Positions 1 to 10,148 of a stretch of 64,000 nucleotides of DNA are shown here, in pieces. A program made the position numbers and the translations under genes. The notes beneath the pieces are model-generated. The model was not told where the DNA came from. It made no database searches and saw only the letters and a program-made list of their open reading frames with translations. The first letter of the stretch is position 1; each line of letters opens with the position of its first letter. Source of the stretch: Dactylonectria macrodidyma (Eukaryota; Ascomycota; Sordariomycetes; Hypocreales; Nectriaceae); contig JAGMUV010000011.1 of assembly GCA_020744425.1 (NCBI GenBank), positions 1 through 64,000 of the forward strand, read 5' to 3'.

Positions 1-1341
1 TAATTCAAATTGTTGCATGAGAATGGGGGAGTGAGCGAGGGGAGAAGGGCCTGAGGAGACCAGGCCCTGGCTGATTAAGTCTTTGAAAGGGCAGGAGGAG
101 GGAGTCGCCTCGGCCACTTGCCTCAGGTTTGCAACGATTGGTCTCCAATCGAAAACGGAAGGAGAAGATCCAGGCAGGAGCAACAGCCACAACACCATGC
201 CAATGCGTGCCAGGCACCTGCCAAAATGACAGGACAGCCACCCAAACAATCCCTGTCAGAGCAGATGAGATCCGTTTAATGTGGTGTACCCGCACCTCGT
301 CACCGCCATGATTGATACTGGTATGAAATTAAAACGTTTTTTTAGAACCTTGGCCAGTCCTCAAGTATATGTGGTTGCGAGCAGGCACATAACCTTAATG
401 TTGTCACAATTACTACGTACTTTCATACCTAGGTACCTTACCTCCCCTACCTGCGTAGTATATCGGTCGTCTCGATGCCATGTCAACATGCAGTGCGCCT
501 CGAAACAAACACGTCAATAAACAGCGAGTGGAAACAATGTTCTTCAACATCACACATGTTCAAATTGCCTAGGCTAGCGCACGCTTTGATATTGATTAAT
601 AAAGTAGTGTTCTTGACCAAACCAAGCAAGACTGTGGTTTGGTAAACGGCAATTATAACGGAGCCTGTTTGAGCTATTCATCCTTTCTATGGCCCCCCCA
701 AAACTCTAGAACATGTCGCAACTTGCCATAGGGTACCTTAGTAATAGGTACTCAGGTAGGTAGGGCAGCCAGCCGTTTTGGGCTTCAAATCTCCTCATGG
801 CTCATCGTCATGTCTGTGTCCCCGACTTGTATTTGTTCTTAGAACCTGGACCTTGATACTTCTTTCTTTCAATTAGCGAAGGACAGCCGTGGAAGTGAAG
901 CTTAGCCTAAAGGTGGGGATATGAATACTTATGCAATGTGTGATAGTGAGGAACTATGGTCGAGCGATTCCTGCTAGCTGAGGCCGATTGACCGTCGGCA
1001 AGCCTCCTCCGTGGCTATAAGTGCTTCGTACGTCTAGATTTCAAGCATGAAACCAGACCGGTTTTAGACAAGCTGTCGCATGTGGATATCGTAGACTAGC
1101 TGGTTTGCCGGAACAAGGTTTGGTTTGGGGCCGATGGGCGATGGAGCTGTGGACCGTGCGCTCCACTGGCCACTAGCGTGGCATGGGAGCTGAGGTTGGC
1201 ACCTCCATGACACTGTGATGGTGTCTGCCTGCTAGTGCAGAGGGACGCATATTCCATGTGCCAGCTCTGACGACAACACGATCCATCTACGTCCACCCCC
1301 AAAGCTTCGTGGCCGCCGGAAAGCGCTCTCAGGTTACCAGC
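1..1341. other. Intergenic, no gene seen
   Basis: No open frame here is long enough or conserved enough to support a gene. The stretch holds AT-rich spacer and two patches of the TAGGTACC-like motif (about 427-442 and 730-770) that recurs between genes across the window. The 3' part must include the SEC15 promoter and leader. A small multi-exon gene cannot be excluded by eye. Confidence 0.6.
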
Positions 1342-4094
1342 ATGCCGCGACGTCCGCCTGCTGTGGACGACTATGCGTCCGCAGTGCCCAATGTGAAGCT
1401 CGCCCTCCCTTGCATTCCCCTGTCTACTTGTCTTGCTCGTCTTGTGGCTGACCCTCTCCTTCAAGGTTATCCTCGCATCTACCGACTCCGACTTCGTCGA
1501 TCAGTTGATTCCAGTTCTGAAAGATGCTACCCACTCAAATCGGACGGCCATACTGAACCAATGCCTCGGCCGATACTATGAAGACCGCGAAGCAGACATC
1601 GAGCGTATCGGCCTCACTAAACACGAGGAGTTCCTCGATTCTGTCAACCGACTACAACACGTGCGCGAGGGCACTGTCACTCTGACCGCCGAGATCCTCA
1701 AGCTCAACCAATCCATACAGTCCAGTACCGAGAAGCTGGCCGAGCAGAAGGGTGCTCTTGTCAACACCAAGGCCGTCCGCCAGAACATTGCCGATGCAAC
1801 AGACGCACTCAAAGACTCCCTCAAGATCCTCCATGCCGTCAACAACGGTCATGATCTAGTTCGTCGCAAGAAATACTACCCAGCCCTCAAATCTCTTGAA
1901 GATCTCCAAAATGAGTACCTCATCCCGACTATCCAGAATCGCTACGCCACACAGCATCGGCTGGCAGATGTCATTCAAAAATCCATCCCTGCCTCCCAAA
2001 AAGCCATTTCTGAGGCCGCCATGACGGACTTGAATACCTGGCTTTTCCGTATTCGTGAAACTTCCCAGTTCCTTGGTGAGGTGGCATTCTATCACACAGA
2101 GTTGAGAAGGTCACGACAACGGACGAGAGTAGAGGAGGATGCTTTCCTTGTCAACTTCAAACTGAACTCGGCTATAGAACTCGTTAGCGACGAAAACGAG
2201 GAATTTGACGTACTAGACAATGAAGAACTTCAAGTCGACTTCACGCCGCTTTTCGAAGCTCTTCACATACACGAGGCTCTGGGCCAGACCGACAAGTTCC
2301 GATCAGAATACGGTGCAACCCGGAGACAACAAAAAGATCTGCTTCTTCCTAGTTCTGTCGATCTATTGGCGGAGGATGAGTCGTCTCTGAGTAGCTTGTT
2401 GGAGGGCATAGCGGGATTTTCAATCATCGAAAAGGCGACAATGCGACGGGTTCCGCACCTACGTTCTGCCGCCGATGTAAGAAATTTTATATTAACTCTG
2501 CTTTTGATGCACTCTTGCTGACAACATCGTGTGCGTGTAGGTTGAGGAGCTTTGGGAGTCCATGTGTAGTGCTGCAATAAGCTTGACCTCCAAGGCACTA
2601 AATAGTGTGAACAATGCCGAGGTTCTACTCAAGATCAAGGGTTTTATTGCCCTATTCATCCAAACTATGGAGGTGAGCTTTGGTAGTCATCTGCATGGCA
2701 GGGGAGATCTTTGAATGTGATAGACATGGCTAATTTACTCCTTAGGGCTGGGGTTATACAGTTTCAATGTTGGACAACTTTCTTCTCACGCTGTTTGACA
2801 AATACGCCGAACTCTTGAAGCGGCGGTTCAGCGAGGACTTCCAAGAGGCACGTATCTATGATGTGAATTTCAGGAAGATTGCTAATATGTTTATGCTCAT
2901 AGATTGTGTCGACCGATGACTACATGCCTATGGCGATCAACTCACCTGAAGAATACGAGAAAGTCGTGAATGTCAGCTGGTTTACGCAAGAGAAACCAAT
3001 GGATGAATTGACGTACGTCGCATGGCAGCATTACAATTAGCATCGACTCATTGCGCGCATGAACACTAACATACGCATAGCTTCCCCTGTGTTCTTCCGT
3101 TTTCACAGATGTACCCACTCTGCTGTATCGATATTCGGAATTTTCTCAATCAGTTTTACTTCTTTTCTGACGATCACTTTCAACATCCTAACGTCATCGA
3201 CGAGACGCTGAAGAAGGTGATTACTGGTAGTATGGCATCGTGTAGACTGGATCGCTGACAAACCGCCTTAGTCATTAGATGAGCTACTCACCGAGAAGGT
3301 TTGCCAGTCCTTGGTCGAGCGACTAAGCTCGCAGTATCTGGGGCAAATAGTACAGATTCTTATCAACCTCGAACACTTTGAGATTGCCTGCCAGGAGCTA
3401 GAGCAGTTGCTCATACGAGCGCGCTCATCAACTTCCGCTGGCGGCCCCCTCAAACTGAGTGCCACCGAACACTTCAGGAGTAACAAGAAAACTGCCGAGA
3501 AGCGTATTTTTGAGTTAGTTAACTCGAAGATTGACGATCTTGTCGACACAGCAGAATATGACTGGTGAGGTCTAATCGATGGCCTTTTCGTCAGCACTAC
3601 TGACAGAGTTTGCATAGGACGGCTCCAATGGTGGCGGGCGAGCCGAGTAATTACATGCAAACTTTAACACGCTACTTGTCTAACATCATGGGCTCAACGC
3701 TACTCGGCCTACCAAGAGAGATCAAGGAGTTGATTTACTTTGATGCACTGAGCCACACCGCAAGCAAGATCCTAGTACGTAGTCTGTAGTCGGTGTGGCC
3801 GGGGAGGACTGCATGCTGACAAGATGCTAGGCGCTACCCTTGTCACCAGACGTGAAGCATATCAATCCCAACGGTGTATCGGCTCTGGCACAAGATGTGC
3901 AATATCTCACGGAGTTTGTTGACAGTCTCGAAAACGGGCAAATGCTGCGAGAGAACTTGGATGAGCTTCAACAAACCATTAACCTACTGCAATCCGACAA
4001 CCACGATGAATTTTTTGACATTTCCTCGCGCAACAAGAAATACGGACGAGTCGATGCTCTCAATGGACCGACACTGTTGGAAAAGTACTACTAG
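1342..4094 (+). CDS. SEC15: Exocyst complex component Sec15
   Basis: Sec15 is the exocyst subunit that links Rab-GTP (Sec4 type) on secretory vesicles to the tethering complex at sites of polarised growth. I read nine exons: 1342-1392, 1466-2476, 2541-2672, 2746-2847, 2903-3012, 3081-3216, 3272-3564, 3618-3774 and 3831-4094. They give 751 residues, close to the usual fungal length. The start MPRRPPAVDDYASAV was chosen because its frame joins cleanly to VILAS and matches the fungal N-terminus as I remember it. The N-terminal third is helical and rich in the family's coiled-coil region (EREGTVTLTAEIL-like segment, LADVIQKSIPASQKAISEA). The C-terminal two thirds is the Sec15 helical-bundle domain. 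Intron 4 (2848-2902) appears to use a GC donor. Intron 1 begins GTGAAG. The gene converges on HAP5, with 391 bp between stop codons. Confidence 0.96.
2848..2902 (+). other. Probable GC-AG intron in SEC15
   Basis: The exon before ends FQE (GAG) and the next begins IVSTDD. Both are in phase 0 and read as a continuous conserved stretch only if the intron starts GCACGT at 2848 and ends CATAG at 2902. It is 55 nt long, with a GCTAAT branch-like site. The only GT alternative (donor GTGAAT) would leave a 40-nt intron and add five residues (ARIYD). Confidence 0.75.
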
Positions 4095-4485
4095 GACTAT
4101 AACTGAGATTTGAATTCGCCATCGCTGACCGTTGTGCACAGATTGACACCCATGATGCAGAGCCCCGCTAGAAGCGCGCCCCTAGCCAATTTCTCCTCAC
4201 GGTTTGGTATGATGAAATGAAGCGGAAAACGACAGACAAACCATTCAGGGTCTGTCGGTGCTACGCCGGTAAACCCAACGCCGTTTTGGAATGAAAGCCT
4301 TTACTGTATTGAGCTCTTACTAAAGGCAGATGTATGCCGGCAAGCTATGATAAGAATAAGTATGAGTCCGTTGCGCCAAGCCCTTTCCACATTCCCGCGT
4401 CACATCAAGTGACGCCCAAATTTGTACACCCAGTAGATCTGACCTCTGCCATGAGCAATTCGGCCGATGGGATGAGTATATGAAA
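4095..4485. other. Spacer between convergent SEC15 and HAP5
   Basis: This is shared 3' flanking sequence of two converging genes. It has no supported open frame, RNA gene or strong hairpin that I can see. Confidence 0.7.
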
Positions 4486-5582
4486 CTACTCAAACTCCTC
4501 GGAAGCCATTGGGGCCTGGATGCGAATGTTAGCCTTGTGGTGGAGAAGGAGGGAGCGTTGTCAACGAGTTCATACCTGCTGAGGTTGCATGGCTGAGTAT
4601 GGATACATGCCCTCCATCTCGCCGTACATAGATGGAGGAGGTTGAGTTTGGCCGTATGGCGCTGCAGGACCAGGGGGAACCTGACCAGGGTACATGTTGG
4701 GATTTTGGCGGTAGTCTTGATCGGGGGCCAGAGCATGGCCACTCATGTAGTCGGCTGGACCCATGGTATGAGATGACGAGTGGTTTGGCGGCTGGGCCAT
4801 GTTGGCATGCTGGCCGGGGAGCTGTGGTTGGCCTGGAGCAGCGGGAACAGCCTGGGGAGCAGCAGTAGGCTGAGCCGTCGTTCTCTTGGCGTGCGATGAA
4901 GCCTCTTCGCGGGGGACAATGTCGATTAGGAAGTCGAACATGTCGGACTTGGCGAGAGCAGATGCAATATCGGAACGCTGCAGGGTTCGGCGTTTGTTTT
5001 CCTCCGCATGGATCCAGGCACGCATGGTCAATTCAGTAATGAAGATGTCACAACCCTTAGCAAAGAGGATGGGCGCCTCGGCGGAAATCATTTTGACTTC
5101 GGGGTCGGCCTTCATGACTTTCTTGATGCGCGCGAGGGGCAACTGATGAATCTTGTAGTCATGAGTATCATTCTCAAGATGATTGATGGTGTGCTGCCAG
5201 TAGGTTGTCAGGATGTCCTTGTACTGGCCGGTGAGGCCTTGGTGAGCCTGGGTGAGAGTTAGTCTCGCGCGCGCGTTCTTGGTGACGTCTGGCCTGCAAC
5301 ATACATTGGCCCAAGGACCGGTGTAGAGCTCAGAGGGGGCGAAGCCCTGTGATGCGAGCTGTGATTGCATGGTCAGAGTATCGTACAGAGTCGTGACGGT
5401 GCGAGGTCAACCTACGGCGGCGCAGGCGCCTGCGCGTCTGACAGTCAGTGAGGTGCGGCAGCGGGGGGTCGAGAAGTCGGAGTGTAGAACTCACCATAAT
5501 GTCCGCCTTGACTGGAATCGTAAACCGGTCTCTGCCGGTTTTGCTGAGGGTGCGACGAAGCCGACGGGTTCTGCGGGTCCAT
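4486..5582 (-). CDS. HAP5: CCAAT-binding factor subunit Hap5 / NF-YC
   Basis: This is the histone-fold subunit of the heterotrimeric CCAAT-binding complex (HapB/C/E in Aspergillus), which pairs with the NF-YB subunit and recruits NF-YA. Exons in transcription order are 5582-5495, 5429-5416, 5358-5305, 5247-4576 and 4515-4486, giving 285 residues. The NF-YC core is unmistakable: [42 protein letters not shown], then [10 protein letters not shown] and the [21 protein letters not shown] helix. A proline- and glutamine-rich tail follows. The frame across the first intron works only with a 14-nt microexon (5429-5416). The last intron (4575-4516) changes the C-terminus from QPQQV-stop to [13 protein letters not shown]. 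The promoter is shared with FCF2 on the other strand. Confidence 0.96.
5416..5429 (-). other. Putative 14-nt microexon of HAP5
   Basis: Exon 1 ends in phase 1 (TATG, then GTGAGT). The next long frame begins in phase 0, and its only upstream extension hits an in-frame TGA. Inserting GCGCCTGCGCCGCC restores the frame (Y-G-A-C-A-A-L-A-S). Both flanking introns, 65 and 57 nt, then have GT...AG ends and CTGAC branch-like sites. This is inference from splice signals only. Confidence 0.65.
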
Positions 5583-5955
5583 GGCGACTGATGTGATGAG
5601 TGGAAGCGTAAACAATGAAGAGGTTGGTAGAGTCGCGATGACGATTGGGCATCTGCGGTCTAGAGGCTCAAGCTTGGCTGGAGGAGCCACACCACGCGGG
5701 AGCTCCTGGCCTGCTCCCACACGTGGCTGGTGCGCATGGTCTTTTTTCAGAGCGTGAAGATAGGCCGCAACTTACTCCTAACGCTTTAAGAGGGTTAGGC
5801 AGAGAGTCTCTCCTTATTAGCGTTACATCCACCAGCCACATCACGCCCAATGCGTACTACGGGAGGACAGCGCCCCACTCAACCTTTTTTTTCCTACATT
5901 TTCTTCACGAGCTGCGGATGGTCCTCTTGAAAACCTTCTCTGTCGACTGTAGACC
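5583..5955. promoter_or_regulatory. Divergent promoter HAP5 / FCF2
   Basis: The 373 bp between the two start codons must carry both promoters. A pyrimidine-rich run (about 5880-5915) lies just upstream of the FCF2 start, as is common in fungal leaders. I see no obvious TATA box. Confidence 0.55.
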
Positions 5956-6808
5956 ATGACAGACATCTCAGATGATCAGGTCTTCGAACTACTGCGCAAG
6001 GCGGAGCAGCGTCTGAGAAACGATGTTGAATCCGCCGTCACAGTCCCGTCTGCTGGCGCTGGGGTGAAGTCGGACGCTTCGACCGCCATCCAGCAACAGG
6101 CCAGTAACAATGGCAGCAACAGCAAGACGGACCTGTCAGTTCGAGACCCTACTCGACCCGAAAAGGGCCTTGTTGACCAAGCGAAGGTGAGAATTTAACC
6201 CCTTTCTGATCCCCCAATCCTTTGTTTCACCTCCGCGAAGCCTCCGAGAAGCCTCCGCGAACCTCCCCTACCGGCTGATGAGAACTGAGCCCTCGTGGCA
6301 CCCTTGACATGGGACAAGTATCCGTTTTGGATCATAGAACCATGGCCTCATGATTTCTTTATATCATAGTTACTCTGACTTTCTGTTTTGCAACAAATTT
6401 CTTGATCGCCCCAGCTGGCTGAAGCACATTTCGCTGACATGTCGAAACTAGACCACCGCAGGCTCCCAGTGGTTCGACCTTCCCAAGACCAAGCTCACGC
6501 CCGAGTTCAAACGAGACTGGCAGCTCCTACGAATGCGAGGCATCTTGGACCCCAAGCATCAGAAGAAAGCACTCCGAGCTAGCGCGCCTGAGTATTCTCA
6601 TGTTGGCGAGATCATTGCCGGGCCGACAGAGTTCTATAGCGCCCGATTGACCCGAAAGGAAAGAAAAGGTACTATGCTGGAGGAAGTGATGAGCTCCTAC
6701 GACCAGGCCAAGTTTTCGGCGAAGTATGCTGGTATTCAAAAGCAGAAGACCAGCGGAAAGAAGGGGTTTTATCAGAAGGTAGTGGCTCAGCGCCGCAAAA
6801 GTCGTTAA
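5956..6808 (+). CDS. FCF2: rRNA-processing protein Fcf2
   Basis: Fcf2 is a nucleolar SSU-processome factor needed for early cleavages of pre-18S rRNA. Its human relative is DNTTIP2. Exons 5956-6186 and 6452-6808 encode 195 residues, close to the family's usual length. The second exon carries the whole Fcf2 domain: TTAGSQWFDLPKT, TPEFKRDWQLLRMRGILDPK, the GEIIAGPTEFYSARLTRKER block and a basic tail ending QRRKSR. The N-terminal 77 residues are acidic, then Ser/Gln/Asn-rich and poorly conserved. The intron is 265 nt, long for this window. It holds about three copies of an 11-bp unit near 6230-6260, so a small additional exon is not fully excluded. The acceptor at 6451 is fixed by an in-frame TAG immediately upstream. 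Confidence 0.93.
6230..6260 (+). repeat. 11-bp tandem repeat in FCF2 intron
   Basis: Three near-copies of CCTCCGCGAAG lie head to tail inside the FCF2 intron, and the middle one reads CCTCCGAGAAG. The repeat is probably neutral and accounts in part for the long intron. Confidence 0.7.
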
Positions 6809-7259
6809 TTGCGATTTCATGACGATGTGTCGTGCTATTGAGTCCTAATGTGAAGTGAATGCACTTGGTATTTCGTAACTAGCACCATAACCGTGTCGGA
6901 GGTAAAGCTAGTATTGCATCATGCAATCTCAACTCAATTGAGACTGTGCTGTACCAACGTCGTAACGTGCATGTTTCGGTCAAATCGCACTCACTTTCAC
7001 CTTGAGACCTTGCTGTTGTCGCAATCGTGCACTTGACCGTTTCTCCTTTTCAATATATGGAGCAGGGTTTTTGTTGATTGAAAGGAGAGGGTACAAGCTG
7101 AGGCCTCCATCCTCGAGATACCTTCCTATAGGCTCGTAGGTGGGTGGGATGTGGTGGGTGAGTGGTGTGGTCCGTGCGTTGACATGCAGTTTTCTGTTCC
7201 TCGCAGCCATGAGAGCATTTTTTGAACCTCATCATTGTCAATGTGAAGGCATAGGCAGG
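6809..7259. other. Spacer between FCF2 and RSM10
   Basis: No supported gene. It contains the FCF2 3' flank and the RSM10 promoter and leader. Confidence 0.65.
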
Positions 7260-8125
7260 ATGCTGCGTCCAATTTTTCGGTCACTGGTGCGCCTTTCGGT
7301 ATGTATCGATGTCCACATACTTATCTTGAACGTATGGCTGATTTCCACACCAGGTTGAGGCGCAATGGGTTACCCGTCGCACCCAGACTACGCTGTAAGT
7401 TTGGCCCTGACACGTCGTCAACCACACCAAAGCCTCGCCCATCCTCTCCCCGGCTTGCATTGTACTCGCTGATCAGTCACAGGGCATCGCCTACCGACCT
7501 AGTCCCCAACAAAACCGAATACAATGGCCTCGAGGCTGACACTAAGCAGAGGATACGCCACCCTCGCTCGATCGAGACTCTCCACCTGAAGCCGTTGAAG
7601 CGTGAAGCTCAGTATGGCATCCCCTCATGCGACCTGCAGCTCCGATCCTACAGCATCCAGCCCCTCGAGTTCTTTTCCGATTTTGCTCTGCGAGCTGCTT
7701 ACTACCTCGGCCTACCTGCTTACGGCCCCGTCCCGTTACCTCGGATCACAGAGCGGTGGACGGTTCCCAAGAGTCACTTCATCTTCAAGAAGGCACAGGA
7801 AAACTTTGAGAGAAAGACGCTGCGACGCCTAATTCAGATCCGTGATGGGGACCCCGAGACGGTCCAGCTATGGCTTGCGTATTTGCGTAAACACCAGTAC
7901 TATGGCGTGGGCATGAAGGCCAACGTGTGGGAGTTCAGCAAGCTTGGTGTTGGCAAGGAGATGAACGCACTCTCAGAGGAGCAGCAGGGTCAAATCGAGT
8001 CGAAGTGGTCGCACCTTGGCCAGACCAAGACAGTTGGCACTGTTGAAAAGGTCGAGGAGCTGCTCAACACGCGGCGATTCCGGGAGGCTGCTGGCCTGAG
8101 GGAACCGCCCACCATCACTGTTTAA
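7260..8125 (+). CDS. RSM10: Mitochondrial small-subunit ribosomal protein uS10m (Rsm10)
   Basis: This is a structural protein of the mitochondrial ribosome small subunit, encoded in the nucleus and imported. Exons 7260-7298, 7354-7394 and 7483-8125 give 240 residues. The first exon encodes MLRPIFRSLVRLS, a short basic, hydrophobic start typical of a mitochondrial presequence. The S10 fold is clear in LHLKPLKREAQYGIPSCDLQLRSYSIQPLEFF, AAYYLGLPAYGPVPLP, ERWTVPKSHFIFKKAQENFERKT and the following Lys/Arg-rich part. A fungal C-terminal extension follows. The next gene on the same strand is the mitochondrial tryptophanyl-tRNA synthetase, so two mitochondrial translation genes are adjacent. Introns are 55 and 88 nt. 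Confidence 0.94.
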
Positions 8126-8585
8126 GAGCAGTAGAGGTTGCATATCTACCTAGCCGCCCTCTTCCGTAAGGAGAAAACATATCTCGTCTCTAGGATGAAT
8201 GGGCATAGTACCAGCGGGGGGTATAACTGTATCTATCTATCATTTTGTGTACAATAGGCTATCAGGACTCGAGCTTTTGTAAAATCAACCTCGGAGAATA
8301 GGTCACAAATGGCCTCCATTACGCCAACTTAGGCTTCTGGTTTCCCGCATTAACTGTCTACGTATAGACTGAAAGTCGCCGGCGGTTGGCAAAATAGCCT
8401 CCCACCTGATTATTATCTACCATCGCTCGCTGGAAGGGACGGATACGGCTGGCGGAACGTCTCCTAAGTGGTGTCGGCGAAGGGATTGCCCCCGTTAGAT
8501 GCATATGAATTGGAGCCAACTTTGCTGAACGACCCATCACCAGGTGCGAGGCCCAGAAGCCCCTGTCTAAAACCGACTCCCACGC
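8126..8585. other. Spacer between RSM10 and MSW1
   Basis: No supported gene. The minus-strand open frames here are short and unlike any family I know. Confidence 0.6.
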
Positions 8586-9908
8586 ATGCAATTGACAGCT
8601 GCAATGCAGAAACTCGTGGGAAAAGCTAAGGCGGTGCAGCCCCGAGTTATCTTCTCGGGCATTCAACCCACTGGCGTGCCACACCTCGGCAACTACATAG
8701 GAGCACTGCGCCAATGGGTGCAACTTCAGCATCAAGAGGAGCCTCAAACGAAGCTCGTCTACTCCGTCGTGGACCTTCATGCCATCACGATGCCGCAGCT
8801 ACCCGAACAGCTACGTACGCGCAAGCGTGAGGCGTTGGCTGCGCTACTAGCCATTGGAATTGACCCAGATCGCGCAACCCTCTTCCATCAGTCTTCGGTT
8901 CGTCTAGCCCACGAGACTAGTTGATGATATGCGCTCTCACGACCTTTGGCACTAACACAGGCCGTCTCCAGGTCCCCGCGCACTCGGAGCTCATGTGGAT
9001 TTTGAGTTGTACTGCATCTGTCGGGTACCTCTCTAGAATGACTCAATGGAAAGTACGATGCCTCCATCTATTCGCTAGGATTCGCTCCTGTTGCACCTCT
9101 GACTTCAACCATAGAGCAAGTTGAGCTTGGCCGAAGGCTCGACCTTCGAAGACCGAACCGTTGGTTCTCGTCTGAAACTGGGTCTTTTTTCCTACCCAGT
9201 CCTACAAGCCGCCGACATTCTCATCCATAGGTATCTTCGCTAGCCCATCTATAGCAGTTCTTATCCCACTGACTGTGTATAGAGCTACCCATGTCCCTGT
9301 TGGTCACGATCAGCGTCAACACATCGAGTTTGCGCGTGAGTGCGCAACTAACTTTAACCACGCCTACGGCCCTTGCCTCGCAATGCCCAATGTTCTCAAT
9401 CGTATGTGTGCCTCAAAATACCCTCGTCTCCTCCTCTGCGGCTGACTTGAAAGCTCCCGTCCACCGAATCATGTCTCTGACCGATCCGACGTCCAAAATG
9501 TCAAAATCACATAAGTCAGAGCGTTCCCGCATTCTTATCACAGATTCTGCCAAAGACATCAAATCTAAGATTGGCTCGGCCTTGACTGATTCGATACCTG
9601 GGGTTTCCTACGATATTTCTAACCGACCGGGTATCTCAAATTTGCTAGATATTCTAACTATTTTCGATGCTGAAGGAAGAGGCTCTGAGGAATTGGCCGA
9701 CGCATATAGAGACATCAGTCCCAAGCAGCTCAAGTGTATGGTCACCGATGCCGTCATTACTGGTTTGGATGGCATCCGGGATCGCTATCTTGAACTTCTC
9801 GCAAAGGGCGATGCGTACCTGGACATGATTGAGGCAGAGGGTGCCCGGAAGGCACGAGCTAATGCTGAAGAAACTATGCAATCAGTCCGAGCTGCTGTCG
9901 GGCTCTGA
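8586..9908 (+). CDS. MSW1: Mitochondrial tryptophanyl-tRNA synthetase
   Basis: This class I aminoacyl-tRNA synthetase charges mitochondrial tRNA-Trp. Exons 8586-8897, 8972-9052, 9115-9230, 9283-9401 and 9454-9908 encode 360 residues, close to yeast Msw1 and bacterial TrpS. The HIGH signature reads HLGN (about residues 33-36) after FSGIQPTG. The KMSKS signature is intact near residue 225. Other TrpS landmarks are [10 protein letters not shown], the TQWK/SKL segment and [10 protein letters not shown] with [11 protein letters not shown]. The bacterial-type sequence argues for the organellar enzyme rather than the cytosolic one. The N-terminus before FSG is only about 20 residues, so a longer presequence from an upstream exon is possible. 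The first donor is a weak GTTCGT. Confidence 0.95.
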
Positions 9909-10148
9909 ATGTGAGCACTCACTCAGATGCTCACTCTGCAGACAATGACAAGATCTACTGTGGCTTGTTCCCCAAGAGGTAGCTCGCCCCTGTTCAATAC
10001 GCCTCCCACTGTACACTTAGCAAGATAACACTGTATGAGCAGAGTCCGAAATTTTCTCAAATAGAGTGTTGAGTAGAATACCATACTGGCAACGATTTAT
10101 CGGCTTCTGTTTAACCCCGGTACACGAGGAGAAGACCTGGGTTCTGGT

